This document shows, one piece after another, positions 17,253 through 26,599 of a stretch of 64,000 bases of DNA; the first letter of the stretch is position 1; every line of letters starts with the position of its first letter. The notes beneath the pieces are model-generated. The model was not told the DNA's origin, did not search any database, and was given only the letters and a program-made list of their open reading frames with translations. The stretch is from Chloroflexota bacterium (lineage in GTDB: Bacteria > Chloroflexota > Anaerolineae > Anaerolineales > Villigracilaceae): positions 1 to 64,000 of the forward strand of contig JACRMH010000053.1 in NCBI GenBank assembly GCA_016219545.1, given 5' to 3'. Both the position numbers and the translations under genes were made by a program.

Positions 17253-17861
17253 ATGATTAAACCAATGCCGCCCGAAATTTCGTTAGAAGCGCTCGTTGCC
17301 GGAGACCGTGCCGAGTTTGCCCGCCTTGTGGATGCATATTCTGACCCGATCTATCGTCTCGGATTGAGGATGCTTGGCACTCCTCAGGATGCGGAAGATG
17401 TTCTTCAGAACACCTTCCTGAATGCTATGATCCACCTTCCCAAATTTGAGGGACGCTCAAGCCTGTTGACGTGGTTGTACCGCATCGCATCGAATGAAGC
17501 GTTGATGTTGATCAGAAAGAAAAAGCCGGAAATAAATCTGGAAGATGTAAGCCCCAGCGAATCGGATGAAGACTTAAAACCACTTCAATTCACCGATTGG
17601 AGCGCGCTACCGGAAGATGAATTGCTTTCAGGCGAAGGCAAACAAACCCTGGATCGCGCCATCCATACTTTACCCGAATCTCTGCGGATCGTTTTTCTTT
17701 TGCGCGATGTCGAAGGATTATCCATCAAGGAAACTGCCGAGGCATTGAATTTAACGGAAGTAAATGTAAAGACCCGGTTACTGCGCGCCCGCTTATTTTT
17801 GCGCGAACAACTCTCGTCCTATTATGGCGAGCGACTGGCCCACGAGGTACAAAATGACTGA
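17253..17861 (+). CDS. ECF-type RNA polymerase sigma factor
   Basis: The 202-residue protein has sigma region 2 (DPIYRLGLRMLGTPQDAEDVLQ...LTWLYRIASNEAL) and region 4 (LPESLRIVFLLRDVEGLSIKETAEALNLTEVNVKTRLLRARL). Region 3 is absent, as expected for group 4 sigma factors. It overlaps the anti-sigma gene by eight bases. It sits between disulfide enzymes and a rhodanese, so by analogy with SigR-RsrA it may answer thiol oxidation. That role is inferred from context only. Confidence 0.93.
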   Translation: MIKPMPPEISLEALVAGDRAEFARLVDAYSDPIYRLGLRMLGTPQDAEDVLQNTFLNAMIHLPKFEGRSSLLTWLYRIASNEALMLIRKKKPEINLEDVSPSESDEDLKPLQFTDWSALPEDELLSGEGKQTLDRAIHTLPESLRIVFLLRDVEGLSIKETAEALNLTEVNVKTRLLRARLFLREQLSSYYGERLAHEVQND

Positions 17862-18114
17862 ACATACTCACGGAAATTGTGAAAATCTATTGGGTTCGTT
17901 GTCCGAATATATTGACGGCGAACTGAACCCTGAACTTTGCGCGGAGATCGAAAAGCATCTTGCGGGATGTGAGAATTGCCGCGTCGTTTTGAATACGACC
18001 AAACGTACAATTGACCTGGTCCAAACTCCCACTGAGAATCCTGCCATGCCCACCGATGTACGCGAGCGTCTCTTCAAACGTCTTAACCTGGATGATTATC
18101 TGAATCCAAAATAA
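17854..18114 (+). CDS. Zinc-binding anti-sigma factor (ZAS domain)
   Basis: This short (86-residue) soluble protein has C9 and then H35-x3-C39-x2-C42, the ZAS ligand pattern known from RsrA and ChrR. No membrane helix is seen, so it would be cytosolic. In RsrA these cysteines lose zinc on oxidation and free the sigma factor. The same switch is plausible here given the neighbours. The ATG at 17854 overlaps the sigma stop, which implies coupled translation. Confidence 0.85.
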   Translation: MTEHTHGNCENLLGSLSEYIDGELNPELCAEIEKHLAGCENCRVVLNTTKRTIDLVQTPTENPAMPTDVRERLFKRLNLDDYLNPK

Positions 18115-18164
18115 AGGGGTAATGCGACATAATTGCCGCGATACACTCCTCTGTTTAAATCAAT

Positions 18165-18200
18165 AAGTCCTCTGCAAAAAGCAGAGGACTTATATTTTTT
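18165..18200. terminator. Bidirectional terminator between anti-sigma and rhodanese genes
   Basis: An 11-bp perfect stem (18165-18175, 18181-18191) with an AAAAA loop lies between convergent genes, followed by ATATTTTTT on the plus strand. Confidence 0.85.
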
Positions 18201-18211
18201 GCTTCAAAATA

Positions 18212-18565
18212 TTATTCTGCGTTTCCTTTTTTGATCGGAAGTCTTGCGCGCTGCCACATGAACATTCCGCCTTGCATGTCGAAGGCATTGTAGCCTGCAC
18301 CAACAAGAAATTTCGTCGCGGAATGACTTCGGCTTCCCGAGGCGCACACGCAGATAATTTCCTTATCCTTCGGCAGCTCATTTATGCGCTTGTTCAATTC
18401 TCCAAGTGGAATCAATTTGGAACCAGTGATATGCCCTTCGCGGTATTCTTCCGGCTGGCGTACGTCTATCACAAGGGCTTGTTTGCCGGTCTTTAGCTTT
18501 TCGCTCAACTCCATCGCATTCAGGGATGGCACGGGTGAACCAAATAAAGAAGACAGTAGATTCAT
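18212..18565 (-). CDS. Rhodanese-like sulfurtransferase
   Basis: A single rhodanese domain of 117 residues has DVRQPEEYREGHI and the active loop CASGSRS (C74). It would carry a persulfide for sulfur transfer in the cytosol. It begins with a short hydrophobic N terminus that is probably not a signal peptide. A GAGAAAAT sequence precedes the ATG at 18565. It is adjacent to the thiol-redox island and may share its physiology. Confidence 0.9.
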   Translation of the reverse strand: MNLLSSLFGSPVPSLNAMELSEKLKTGKQALVIDVRQPEEYREGHITGSKLIPLGELNKRINELPKDKEIICVCASGSRSHSATKFLVGAGYNAFDMQGGMFMWQRARLPIKKGNAE

Positions 18566-18623
18566 TTCATTTTCTCCAAAATTAAATTTGTATCCCTTGT
18601 TTGATGCTCAATGACGAAAAAAA

Positions 18624-19775
18624 TTACAAATTTACCGGAGCGATCTTTAGACTGAAATGAAAGGTGCTGCCTTTTCCTTCGCCCAAAGACTCGGCCCAAA
18701 CACGCCCGCCATGCGCCTCGACGAGGTGCTTTGCAATTGTCAGCCCAATGCCTGAGCCGCCGCCTGCATTTCGTGAGCGGGATTTATCCACGCGGTAGAA
18801 ACGGGTGAAGAGACTTCCAAGATGTTCAGGTGGAATGCCGATACCAGTGTCTTTGACAGAAATATAAATTTCATCTTCATGGCGCGCGGCGGAAATGGTC
18901 ACATCGCCGCCGTCGGGCGTGTACTGGATGGCGTTGGCAACCAGGTTCACCAAAACCTGCGTGATGCGGTCTTCGTCAGCTTGGACATGCGGCAGGTCGG
19001 CAGGCAGGCTCGAGCGGAGGCCGATGCGTTTTACTATCGCCTGAGGGGTAAGCCGTTTAATAGTAGTCTGCACGAGGTTGGCAACTTCAGTGGAACGGAG
19101 ATCCAAAGAATAGGACCCCGCTTCAACGCGACTCAATTCCTGCAAGTCGTCCACCAAGCGCGAGAGACGGTCTGCTTCATGATGGATCTGATTGAAGGTT
19201 TCAGGCGTGGAAGGCAGGACGCCATCAACGAGTCCTTCCATAAAACCTTTGATGGATGTGAGCGGCGTGCGGAGTTCATGTGTCACATCGCCAATGAGTT
19301 GAAGGCGTTTCGACTCAACTTGTTCAAGCTGCGTGGTCATTCGATTAAAGCGTTCCGCAAGCTGCGCGATCTCATCCGAACCATTCACCTGGACGCGTTC
19401 GTCATAATGTCCTTCTGCGATATGCTGTGATGCCTCAGTGAGTGTGCGCACAGGCGCAACAACGCGGCGGCTTAAAAACAAACTGACAATTAGAGCCGCA
19501 ATGACGGAAGCTGTAACAGCATACGCAAGCGACTCGAACATGCTGGCACGAAAATTTTCAAATAAAGTTTTTCCGAATCCCTGCCCTTGTCCTTGTCCTT
19601 CTCCTGGCCCCATCATGCCGGTCATCGCGGATTGATTCATCATCCCAATGTGACGGTTGTACGCCGCGGGAATGGTAACTTGAATGGTGATCGCGAGAAT
19701 ACCGATACCCACCAAAATGACAACGAGATTGGCAAGGAATAATTTTGCGCCGAGATGTTCACGAATATATTTCAT
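18624..19775 (-). CDS. Membrane sensor histidine kinase (HAMP, Met-rich sensor loop)
   Basis: The 383-residue kinase has a membrane helix near 11-33, a short outside segment (about 34-80) and a second helix near 84-101. A HAMP domain, HisKA with THELRTPL and HATPase_c with DTGIGIP and GSGIGLTIAK follow. The outside segment is rich in methionine (GMMNQSAMTGMMGPGEG) and repeats GQ, which hints at soft-metal binding such as copper or silver, though this is speculative. It starts 11 bases after the response-regulator stop. Confidence 0.9.
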   Translation of the reverse strand: MKYIREHLGAKLFLANLVVILVGIGILAITIQVTIPAAYNRHIGMMNQSAMTGMMGPGEGQGQGQGFGKTLFENFRASMFESLAYAVTASVIAALIVSLFLSRRVVAPVRTLTEASQHIAEGHYDERVQVNGSDEIAQLAERFNRMTTQLEQVESKRLQLIGDVTHELRTPLTSIKGFMEGLVDGVLPSTPETFNQIHHEADRLSRLVDDLQELSRVEAGSYSLDLRSTEVANLVQTTIKRLTPQAIVKRIGLRSSLPADLPHVQADEDRITQVLVNLVANAIQYTPDGGDVTISAARHEDEIYISVKDTGIGIPPEHLGSLFTRFYRVDKSRSRNAGGGSGIGLTIAKHLVEAHGGRVWAESLGEGKGSTFHFSLKIAPVNL

Positions 19776-19786
19776 AGCTTCTTTCT

Positions 19787-20470
19787 TTAGACCGCCTCGT
19801 CTTCGAAGCGATAACCTACACCGCGCACAGTGGCGATAAGAGATTCATCGCCGAGTTTCTGCCGCACATGTCCAAGGTGAACATCCACCACACGGATCTC
19901 ACCAAAATATTCACTGCCCCAAACTTTTTCGAGTAGCTGTTCGCGCGAGAGTACCCGCCCGTGATTTTCAGCCAGTGCAAGCAGCAGGTCAAATTCAATG
20001 GATGTCAACTCGATCGGGGTTTCATCCACACTGACGATATGCGCGCCAACATCAATGTGGACGCGTTTGAAGGAAAGCACGCTTCTTTCGACGCCCGAGC
20101 CTGCTCCTGTTTTCAGACGGCGCAGCGCCGCCTTGACTCGCGCCACCAACTCCCGCGGACTGAATGGCTTGGTGACATAGTCATCAGCTCCGACAGACAG
20201 TCCTATGACCTTATCCGTCTCTTCCGTGCGGGCGGTGAGCATGATGACATAGACATCTGATTCGCGGCGTAAACGCGAAAGCAGTTCGATGCCGTCAATG
20301 CCGGGCAGCATGAGATCAAGGATGATCAGGTCAGGCTTGAAGGTGCGCGCGGCTTTGAGTCCGGCATTGCCGTCCGCCGCAGTGTAGACCTCGTACCCTT
20401 CAGGCTTGAGATAAGCGCTGACCAGTTTGATGATGGAGGGTTCATCGTCAATAACAAGAATTTTTGCCAT
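19787..20470 (-). CDS. OmpR/PhoB-family response regulator
   Basis: The 227-residue protein has a receiver domain (DDEPS, phospho-aspartate in LILDLMLPG, T in MLTAR, K in TKPFSPRE) and a C-terminal winged helix (LSREQLLEKVWGSEY...GVGYRF). It is the partner of the downstream kinase. The gene lies 45 bases after the anchored-protein gene, so the upstream ferredoxin pair may be in the same transcript and possibly a target. Confidence 0.95.
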   Translation of the reverse strand: MAKILVIDDEPSIIKLVSAYLKPEGYEVYTAADGNAGLKAARTFKPDLIILDLMLPGIDGIELLSRLRRESDVYVIMLTARTEETDKVIGLSVGADDYVTKPFSPRELVARVKAALRRLKTGAGSGVERSVLSFKRVHIDVGAHIVSVDETPIELTSIEFDLLLALAENHGRVLSREQLLEKVWGSEYFGEIRVVDVHLGHVRQKLGDESLIATVRGVGYRFEDEAV

Positions 20471-20515
20471 AGGGTTATTTTACTTTGATTCCAAATTACG
20501 TTCTTATATCAGCGC

Positions 20516-21268
20516 CTAAGGTTTAACCTTATCCACTTCGGACTGCAGGGCAGGCTTGAGGGACTCAAAGTCCAATCCATTGGCAGAGGCAAAATCTTTA
20601 ACAGACATTGCAGGGTCAGGCATGGAAGTGCCTATGATCGCTTCGATCACTTCCTGAGTCACGCCCCACGAAAGTAGTTCTCCGAATGTTGTCTTGCCTT
20701 TGACAGTGAATTCTTCGCTGGTTGTAGATGACGAGACTGCCGGCGCAGGGGTTGCATCAACAACTGGCTCCTCCGCAGGAATCGATGCATCAACAGTGAC
20801 TGTATACTTTTCGAGGTATGCGACCTGCTCAGGTGAAAGATTTCCCTTTGCCAGCAGGATATCCGTTGCGGATTGAGGCATGTAGATTTCCTGGTCAGTG
20901 GTGTCAAAGGGCAAGCCTGTGTAATACGCAACGAACAGTCGCACAGAGGCTGTACCGATCTCAAACCCACTATCAAGATAGATCACTTCGAGTTCTTTGA
21001 CGGCGAACTCACTCGGGTTGCCTTCGGTGATGCCAAAGGCTTGCGCCAATATTTCAGGAGTCACATCAAAAGAATTGGCAATATCGCCAAATGTGTAGGA
21101 GCCGCGAATGTCGGCAGGATTCGCCTGACCTGCAAATTCTCCCTCGGAAAAAGTGACGGGTTGTTTTGTTGATTCAGTCGCCCACCATCCCATCATTGAT
21201 GAAAATAATATCCCGCCGAACACCAATATCAACACGATAACGGCCAAAGGCTTGGAAGTAAGAGTCAT
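20516..21268 (-). CDS. Membrane-anchored protein with two related extracytoplasmic repeats
   Basis: A signal-anchor helix (about 7-25) is followed by an extracytoplasmic region with two similar modules. The first, about residues 50-90, starts GSYTFGDIANSFDVTPEIL. The second, about 195-240, starts KGKTTFGELLSWGVTQEVI. A Pro/Ala/Ser/Thr linker separates them. I do not recognise a named domain. It overlaps the NapH-like ferredoxin by an ATGA junction, with GGAGG upstream of 21268, so the two probably form a complex. Confidence 0.7.
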   Translation of the reverse strand: MTLTSKPLAVIVLILVFGGILFSSMMGWWATESTKQPVTFSEGEFAGQANPADIRGSYTFGDIANSFDVTPEILAQAFGITEGNPSEFAVKELEVIYLDSGFEIGTASVRLFVAYYTGLPFDTTDQEIYMPQSATDILLAKGNLSPEQVAYLEKYTVTVDASIPAEEPVVDATPAPAVSSSTTSEEFTVKGKTTFGELLSWGVTQEVIEAIIGTSMPDPAMSVKDFASANGLDFESLKPALQSEVDKVKP

Positions 21269-22119
21269 TTCACACCTCCGCTCGTCAGCACTACAGTTTT
21301 TGCAACAGGGCAAATGGCTTCAGAAGTACATTCCAAACAGGAAATACATTGGTGGTCACGGACAACCTTTACGCTGTCCACTGGAATATTCATGGGGCAC
21401 ATGATCGAACATGCGCCGTCTGCCTTGCAGGTAGACTCAGCGCGTTTGATGGAGAACACGCGGAACAAGTTTGTAACTCCCAATACTGCGCCGTATGGAC
21501 AGGCGTATTTACACCAGGGACGTTCAACAAAGACAGAAAGGAGGAGGGTGACACCAAGCACCGCAATGGCGCTCCAGGCAACTTCAGTGCTCCAGAAATT
21601 GAACAGGGCAAAATAGGGATCATAAGATTCAAAGATCAAAGTGCCGCTTGTGGCTGTCACATAAAGCACCCAGGCTAAAATCCCGTAACGCGCATAGTGC
21701 AGGATACTATCAATTCGGGTTGGGATGAAGTGATTGTAGCGGCGTTTGAATATCTTTTTACCGAACTTTCCGACCCACTCCTGGACAGTCCCTAACGGGC
21801 AGACCCATCCGCAAAAGACGGGACCAAAGAGGAAGGAAAGAATGAGTACGATGCCGGCAAGGACAAGAGATGAGTCGTGGATCTTTTTAACAAGGAGTCC
21901 GCTGGCCGCGAAAGTGTAAAGAGTCTCTACCCCGCCAAACGGGCATACTGCATGTAAGGATGCACTCGACAGGAAAGAAAGCCCACCGCCGCCTTCTGCA
22001 AGTGTGTGGTTAATAGAGATAAGGACGATCAATAGAAAGAAAAACCATTGAACAACCCTACGTACCCAAATAGTACGCGGACGGAAAAAACGAATACGTT
22101 TACCAAATACAGTAACCAC
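21265..22119 (-). CDS. NapH/NosR-like membrane polyferredoxin
   Basis: The 284-residue protein has about five membrane helices and two CxxxCP segments facing inside (CGWVCPLG and CKYACPYG). The C-terminal ferredoxin part carries CKADGACSIMCP and CISCLECTSEAICP. This matches NapH/YccM/RdxA-type proteins that pass electrons across the membrane. It is the first gene of the unit leading to the two-component pair. The electron acceptor is not evident, but the anchored protein is the best candidate partner. Confidence 0.85.
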   Translation of the reverse strand: MVTVFGKRIRFFRPRTIWVRRVVQWFFFLLIVLISINHTLAEGGGGLSFLSSASLHAVCPFGGVETLYTFAASGLLVKKIHDSSLVLAGIVLILSFLFGPVFCGWVCPLGTVQEWVGKFGKKIFKRRYNHFIPTRIDSILHYARYGILAWVLYVTATSGTLIFESYDPYFALFNFWSTEVAWSAIAVLGVTLLLSVFVERPWCKYACPYGAVLGVTNLFRVFSIKRAESTCKADGACSIMCPMNIPVDSVKVVRDHQCISCLECTSEAICPVAKTVVLTSGGVK

Positions 22120-22238
22120 AAAAAGCCTCCGGGAAATTGAATTTCTCGAAGTTTAGTTTTTCTTTGTGGCGGGGATTAAAATATTTTGTAAAGATTGGGT
22201 AAAGAAATGAATGACGAAAAATAAATAGCACTTCCGTT

Positions 22239-23609
22239 TTATTTTACACACCCTTGAGTGCGGATCATTTCCGCCACCCAGTACCCGCTATCTTTGATGA
22301 TACGCTCCTGAGTGGCGTGATCTACATAGACCAACCCAAAACGTTTGGAGAAACCTTCGCGCCATTCAAAGTTGTCCATTAGTGACCAGATGAAGTAGCC
22401 ATGCAGGTTGACTCCATCACGAATGGCTTGCGCAGCGGCTTCCATATAACTTTCGAGGAAGGCGATCCGCAATGGGTCATGCACCTTCCCGTTTTCAAGG
22501 ACATCCGTGAAAGATGCACCATTTTCGGTGATATACATGCGCGGGTTGCCATATTCGTTTTTCAGGTGTATGAGAGTCTCGTAAAAAGCGGGAGCATAGA
22601 CTTCACGCCCAAAGTTTGTGTATTGTTGGCCGTTGATGATTTGCTCGCGGTCATTCACTTGTACTTCATCCACCCATGCGCGGAGGAATGGAACATACCA
22701 CGCCGCACGCGCAAATTCGCGGCTGTAATAGTTCACGCCTAGAAAATCGATTGGGCGCGAGATGATCTTCATATCATCCGCGCCAACTTTGGGACGCGCA
22801 ATGCCAATTTGTTTCCAAAGCGGATTCGGGTATTTGCCTTTGAAAACAGCATCTAGGAAAAAATCATTGAAGAATTGATTTGCCACTTTCGCGGCCGCGA
22901 GATCTTTCGGGTTGGAAGTAGATGGATAGATGGGAGTCAGACTGAGAGTAAGCCCGACGTGCGCATCTGGCGAAGCGGCGCGAATTCGTTCGAGCGCGAG
23001 TCCATGACCCAGTAATTGATAATGTGCCGCGCGAAAATATTCCCACGGATTGTGATGACCCGGCGCATGGTCACCGAGCAGATGACCGAATGCGGAGTGT
23101 TCCCACGGCTCGTTGAGTGTGATCCAATTTTTGGCGCGGTCACCGAGAGCTTTGACTACGACTTCAGAGTAATCGGCAAAATAATTTGCCATATCGCGGC
23201 CCGCGAAGCCGCCGCATAATTCTTGCAGAGCTTGCGGAGTGTCCCAATGAAAGAGGGTGATAAAGGGCGTGATATTGCGGGGAAGTAAAAGGTCAACAAG
23301 GCGGCGATAGTAATCCAAGCCTCTCTGGTTGACTTGTCCACGCCCCTTGGGGAGGACACGACTCCACGAAACGGAAAAGCGATAGGCATTGAGTCCAAGC
23401 TCAGCCATCAGCGTCAGGTCGCGTTCAGAGTTGAGATAGGTGTCGCAGGCGATGTCGGCATTTTCGCCATTGCGGACTTTACCCGGAGTGTGAGTAAATA
23501 CATCCCAGATGGATTTGCCTTTGCCGTCAGCGGCCGGGCTGCCTTCGATCTGAAAAGCGGAAGTGGCTGTGCCAAAAAGAAAATTAGGAGGAAATTGTGG
23601 GTAGGTCAT
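22239..23609 (-). CDS. Glycoside hydrolase family 1 beta-glucosidase/galactosidase
   Basis: The 456-residue protein has family-normal length and the GH1 TIM-barrel motifs: FLFGTATSAFQIEG near the N terminus, acid/base glutamate in TLNEPWEH, nucleophile glutamate in MYITENGASF, and SLMDNFEWREGFSKRFGLVYVD. It retains beta-linked sugars by a double-displacement mechanism. No signal peptide is seen, so it is cytosolic. It follows the GH31 gene by 15 bases in the same direction, which makes an operon likely. Confidence 0.95.
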   Translation of the reverse strand: MTYPQFPPNFLFGTATSAFQIEGSPAADGKGKSIWDVFTHTPGKVRNGENADIACDTYLNSERDLTLMAELGLNAYRFSVSWSRVLPKGRGQVNQRGLDYYRRLVDLLLPRNITPFITLFHWDTPQALQELCGGFAGRDMANYFADYSEVVVKALGDRAKNWITLNEPWEHSAFGHLLGDHAPGHHNPWEYFRAAHYQLLGHGLALERIRAASPDAHVGLTLSLTPIYPSTSNPKDLAAAKVANQFFNDFFLDAVFKGKYPNPLWKQIGIARPKVGADDMKIISRPIDFLGVNYYSREFARAAWYVPFLRAWVDEVQVNDREQIINGQQYTNFGREVYAPAFYETLIHLKNEYGNPRMYITENGASFTDVLENGKVHDPLRIAFLESYMEAAAQAIRDGVNLHGYFIWSLMDNFEWREGFSKRFGLVYVDHATQERIIKDSGYWVAEMIRTQGCVK

Positions 23610-23624
23610 GGGGAAAGGATGAAA

Positions 23625-25778
23625 TCAGAAGATTGAAGGATGAAATTGAATGACACGGCTTTCTTGAGGGGAATGTGTAAAGGATTCAAGGCTGAGTGTG
23701 CGCGTGGCGGGGTCGTAGTTGCCGGAAAGAGAATCATTGATTGCAGAGTTTACGCCGCGCAGGTGGATGCGATAGGTACGCTTGGCAGGAATTAGACTCA
23801 AGTCGCCTTCGGGGGAATGAACGGTAAAAGTATTATCGTGAAGCGAGAAGTGCGTGACGGCGTATTTCCCATTTTGATAATCAGTGGTTTCGCCGTCATC
23901 TTCATAAAGCTTGAAGACGTTATCAGCGCCGGGAAATACATAAACATCGAGTTCTTTCGGATTATCAATTCCACCCCAGGCGACTTTTGGCGCAAGCGGA
24001 ATGATCGCGCCAGCCTTTGCGAAGACGGGTATATCTTCGAGAGCGTATTTTATCTCGTACCACTTCCCGCCATTAAACTGCTCGCCGTTAAAGAAGTTGA
24101 ACCAAGTCCCGGATGGAAACCAGACTCGTTTGGAAGCAAGACCAGTTTGCGGGTCGGAAGGATGCGTGATCGGGGCAACGATCAACTCTGAGCCAAAGAA
24201 ATACTGGTCTTTAGCATCGAATGCCTCAGTCGAGTCCTCACCGTAATACATAGGCGTGACGAGACTGATGCCGGTGCAATGAGCGCGCCATGCCATGCTG
24301 TAAATATAAGGAATGAGCGCGTGGCGCAACTGCATTGCTTCGCGCGCTGCGTGGAAAACTCGCTCGGGCTTCCCCCAGGGACGGCGATCAAGTGCTTTTT
24401 TGTTTGTGGAATGCAAACGGAAGATGGGACTGAAGACGCCGAACTGCACCCAGCGCAAATAAAGCTCGGGTGTTTGGTCCTTGAACATGTGCCCGCCGAT
24501 ATCATGACTCCACCAGCCATAAGCGACATTTGCGGCAGTGGCCGTGAAATAAGGCTGATACGCCAGCGCGCTCCAAAGAACAAAAGTGTCACCGCTAAAA
24601 CCAATTGGATAGCGATGATTGCCCAGCCCGCCCCAGCGCGAAAAAACAAAGGGACGCTTGCGCCCATCCCGCCCAAGATCGTGAAAATGAAGATGATTGA
24701 TCAACCAAAGCGGGTCAAGCCCGGAGACTCGGGATTTGCGTCCCTGCTGCCAATCCATCCACCAGAAGTCAATGCCATCATGTTCATAAGGATGATGCAA
24801 AATATCGAAGTAACCTTCAACAAAATGCGGATCGGTAATATCAAAAGGAATCGATTCTTTGGTAGCCGGGTCAACATTCATCCAGCGCGCCATTTGTTCG
24901 TATTGCTCTTCATGCGGGTGGATGCCTTTGGCTGGATGCAAGTTCAGCGCAGTGTGTAATTCTTGTTCGTGCAACCAACGAATGAAGGCAGGCGGATCAG
25001 GGAAGAGTTCACGGTTCCAGGTGTAACCCGTCCAGCCGCTGGATGTGTTGCCGGTCTTTGTGATGTGCCAATCCATATCCACGATGCAAATTGAAAGGGG
25101 AATATCGTGAGCACGGAATTCTTCCATGAGTGCCTTGAGTTCGTCCTGTGTGTATGCCCAATAACGACTCCACCAATTGCCCAGGATGTAGCGCGGGATC
25201 ATCGGTATTTTTCCGGCTACTAAAGTAAAGTCACGCAGACAGGACGCATAGTCCGTGCCATAGCCGAAGAAATACAAATCTTTTTGTTTTTGGTTACGCG
25301 GTTCCAGCCAGCCGCTTTCATTAAAGACCAAAGACCTGGAATCATCCATTACTGCCCAACCGGATCTCGAAAGGAGTCCATTTTCAAGGCGGGTCCTGCC
25401 ACCCGCCCCATCCAGCGTTCGAGCCGTCCCTTTCAGGTTGCCGAATTGCGGCATTCCGTAACGCCAAATCTTATTCGTCTGTTTGAGGGTAATGGAAAGA
25501 GTCAGCGGAGTAAAACCAAATGGGGTAATACGATATTTCAGCAGTAAGAATTCTGTTTCGATTTCAACAGAATTTTCGGTAATCGTTTTCTTGAAGGGCG
25601 GTGTGGGCTGGTCACGATGCCAGAAGGCCTGCGATGGACGGTCTTCAAAGTGTTCGTTTTTACTGTATTCGAGGCGGATCAAGCGGTCGGTCAACACTGT
25701 GAAGCGGACATTCTTTGCAGTGACAACTGCTTCCGGGCTGGCAACAGGATGAAATTGAGGGTTGGGAGGAAGGGGCAT
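23625..25778 (-). CDS. Glycoside hydrolase family 31 protein
   Basis: The 717-residue protein has the GH31 layout: N-terminal beta-sandwich, TIM barrel with FWWMDWQQG holding the nucleophile aspartate, GFSGDTF with the acid/base region, and a C-terminal sandwich with KLYEDDGETTDYQNGKY. GH31 members act on alpha-glucosides, alpha-xylosides or related sugars. Specificity is not clear here. No export signal is visible. The gene is divergent from the TetR-type regulator, which may control it. Confidence 0.92.
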   Translation of the reverse strand: MPLPPNPQFHPVASPEAVVTAKNVRFTVLTDRLIRLEYSKNEHFEDRPSQAFWHRDQPTPPFKKTITENSVEIETEFLLLKYRITPFGFTPLTLSITLKQTNKIWRYGMPQFGNLKGTARTLDGAGGRTRLENGLLSRSGWAVMDDSRSLVFNESGWLEPRNQKQKDLYFFGYGTDYASCLRDFTLVAGKIPMIPRYILGNWWSRYWAYTQDELKALMEEFRAHDIPLSICIVDMDWHITKTGNTSSGWTGYTWNRELFPDPPAFIRWLHEQELHTALNLHPAKGIHPHEEQYEQMARWMNVDPATKESIPFDITDPHFVEGYFDILHHPYEHDGIDFWWMDWQQGRKSRVSGLDPLWLINHLHFHDLGRDGRKRPFVFSRWGGLGNHRYPIGFSGDTFVLWSALAYQPYFTATAANVAYGWWSHDIGGHMFKDQTPELYLRWVQFGVFSPIFRLHSTNKKALDRRPWGKPERVFHAAREAMQLRHALIPYIYSMAWRAHCTGISLVTPMYYGEDSTEAFDAKDQYFFGSELIVAPITHPSDPQTGLASKRVWFPSGTWFNFFNGEQFNGGKWYEIKYALEDIPVFAKAGAIIPLAPKVAWGGIDNPKELDVYVFPGADNVFKLYEDDGETTDYQNGKYAVTHFSLHDNTFTVHSPEGDLSLIPAKRTYRIHLRGVNSAINDSLSGNYDPATRTLSLESFTHSPQESRVIQFHPSIF

Positions 25779-25918
25779 GTCACATAGTATCGCATAATTT
25801 AGTAAACTGGATGTTCATTCTTTACTAGCAATTTCCATCGAAAAGTTTACTTATTTGTGAGACAAGCGATAAATCCTTTTCGGAAATTTTACTTCAATGA
25901 TTTTAATTCGCAATCAAA

Positions 25919-25948
25919 CTTGACAATGTCAAGATTATATCCTAAAAT
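25919..25948 (+). promoter_or_regulatory. Promoter with embedded palindromic operator for the TetR-type gene
   Basis: TTGACA (25920-25925), 17 bases, TAAAAT (25943-25948). The perfect palindrome CTTGACAATGTCAAG (25919-25933) covers the -35 box and is a good autorepressor site. The predicted transcript start coincides with the ATG at 25956, implying a leaderless message. Confidence 0.65.
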
Positions 25949-25955
25949 GCCAGTG

Positions 25956-26588
25956 ATGAGCAAAAAATCGTATCATCATGGCGACCTGAAGAACGCGCTC
26001 ATTAGCGCGGCAATTGAAATTGTCGCGCAAGAAGGGGTTTATGGGTTAACGCTGCGCAAAGCAGCTCGAAAAGCGGGGGTCAGTCATAATGCACCTTATG
26101 CTCATTTCACAGACAAACAGGCATTGATCGCCGCCATTGCAGTGGACGGTCATAGCAAAATCCAATCCCTTATCAGCAAGGTTGTAGAAAAATATCCCAA
26201 CGACCCATTGCAGCAACTTGTGCATTTGGCATGGGCGTATGTCCAATTCGGATTGAGATCCCCTGCGCATTACAAGATCACTTTTTCAGGACTGATCGAA
26301 AACGAGAAAAATTATCCCGCATTTGTAGAAGTATCACAGCTCAGCATGTCCGCGATAAAGAAAATAACTGCAGATTGCCAGTCAGCAGGCATATTGAAAA
26401 AAAGTGACTACGAAGTGGAAATGGTAGCTGTAAGCATGTGGGGCCTGATCCACGGGCTGGTGTCGCTTGTGATCGAGGGACAGGTTTCGAGCAAACTATT
26501 AATGCGGAATCCGCCGAAGGCCATGTTGATCGCCACTCTTCAACAAGTGGTCTGCGTTCCGCTCGATGTGAGTATTCTCAATTCATAA
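25956..26588 (+). CDS. TetR/AcrR-family transcriptional regulator
   Basis: The 210-residue protein starts [17 protein letters not shown] and has a TetR helix-turn-helix (about 15-60, [24 protein letters not shown]). The C-terminal ligand domain resembles the WHG-type. It lies between divergent GH31/GH1 and the GH4 gene, 11 bases upstream of the latter, and probably controls the sugar locus. The ligand is unknown. The start at 25956 fits the YHHGDLK start common in this subfamily; no ribosome site is present. Confidence 0.88.
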   Translation: MSKKSYHHGDLKNALISAAIEIVAQEGVYGLTLRKAARKAGVSHNAPYAHFTDKQALIAAIAVDGHSKIQSLISKVVEKYPNDPLQQLVHLAWAYVQFGLRSPAHYKITFSGLIENEKNYPAFVEVSQLSMSAIKKITADCQSAGILKKSDYEVEMVAVSMWGLIHGLVSLVIEGQVSSKLLMRNPPKAMLIATLQQVVCVPLDVSILNS

Positions 26589-26599
26589 AGGAGTCCCGT

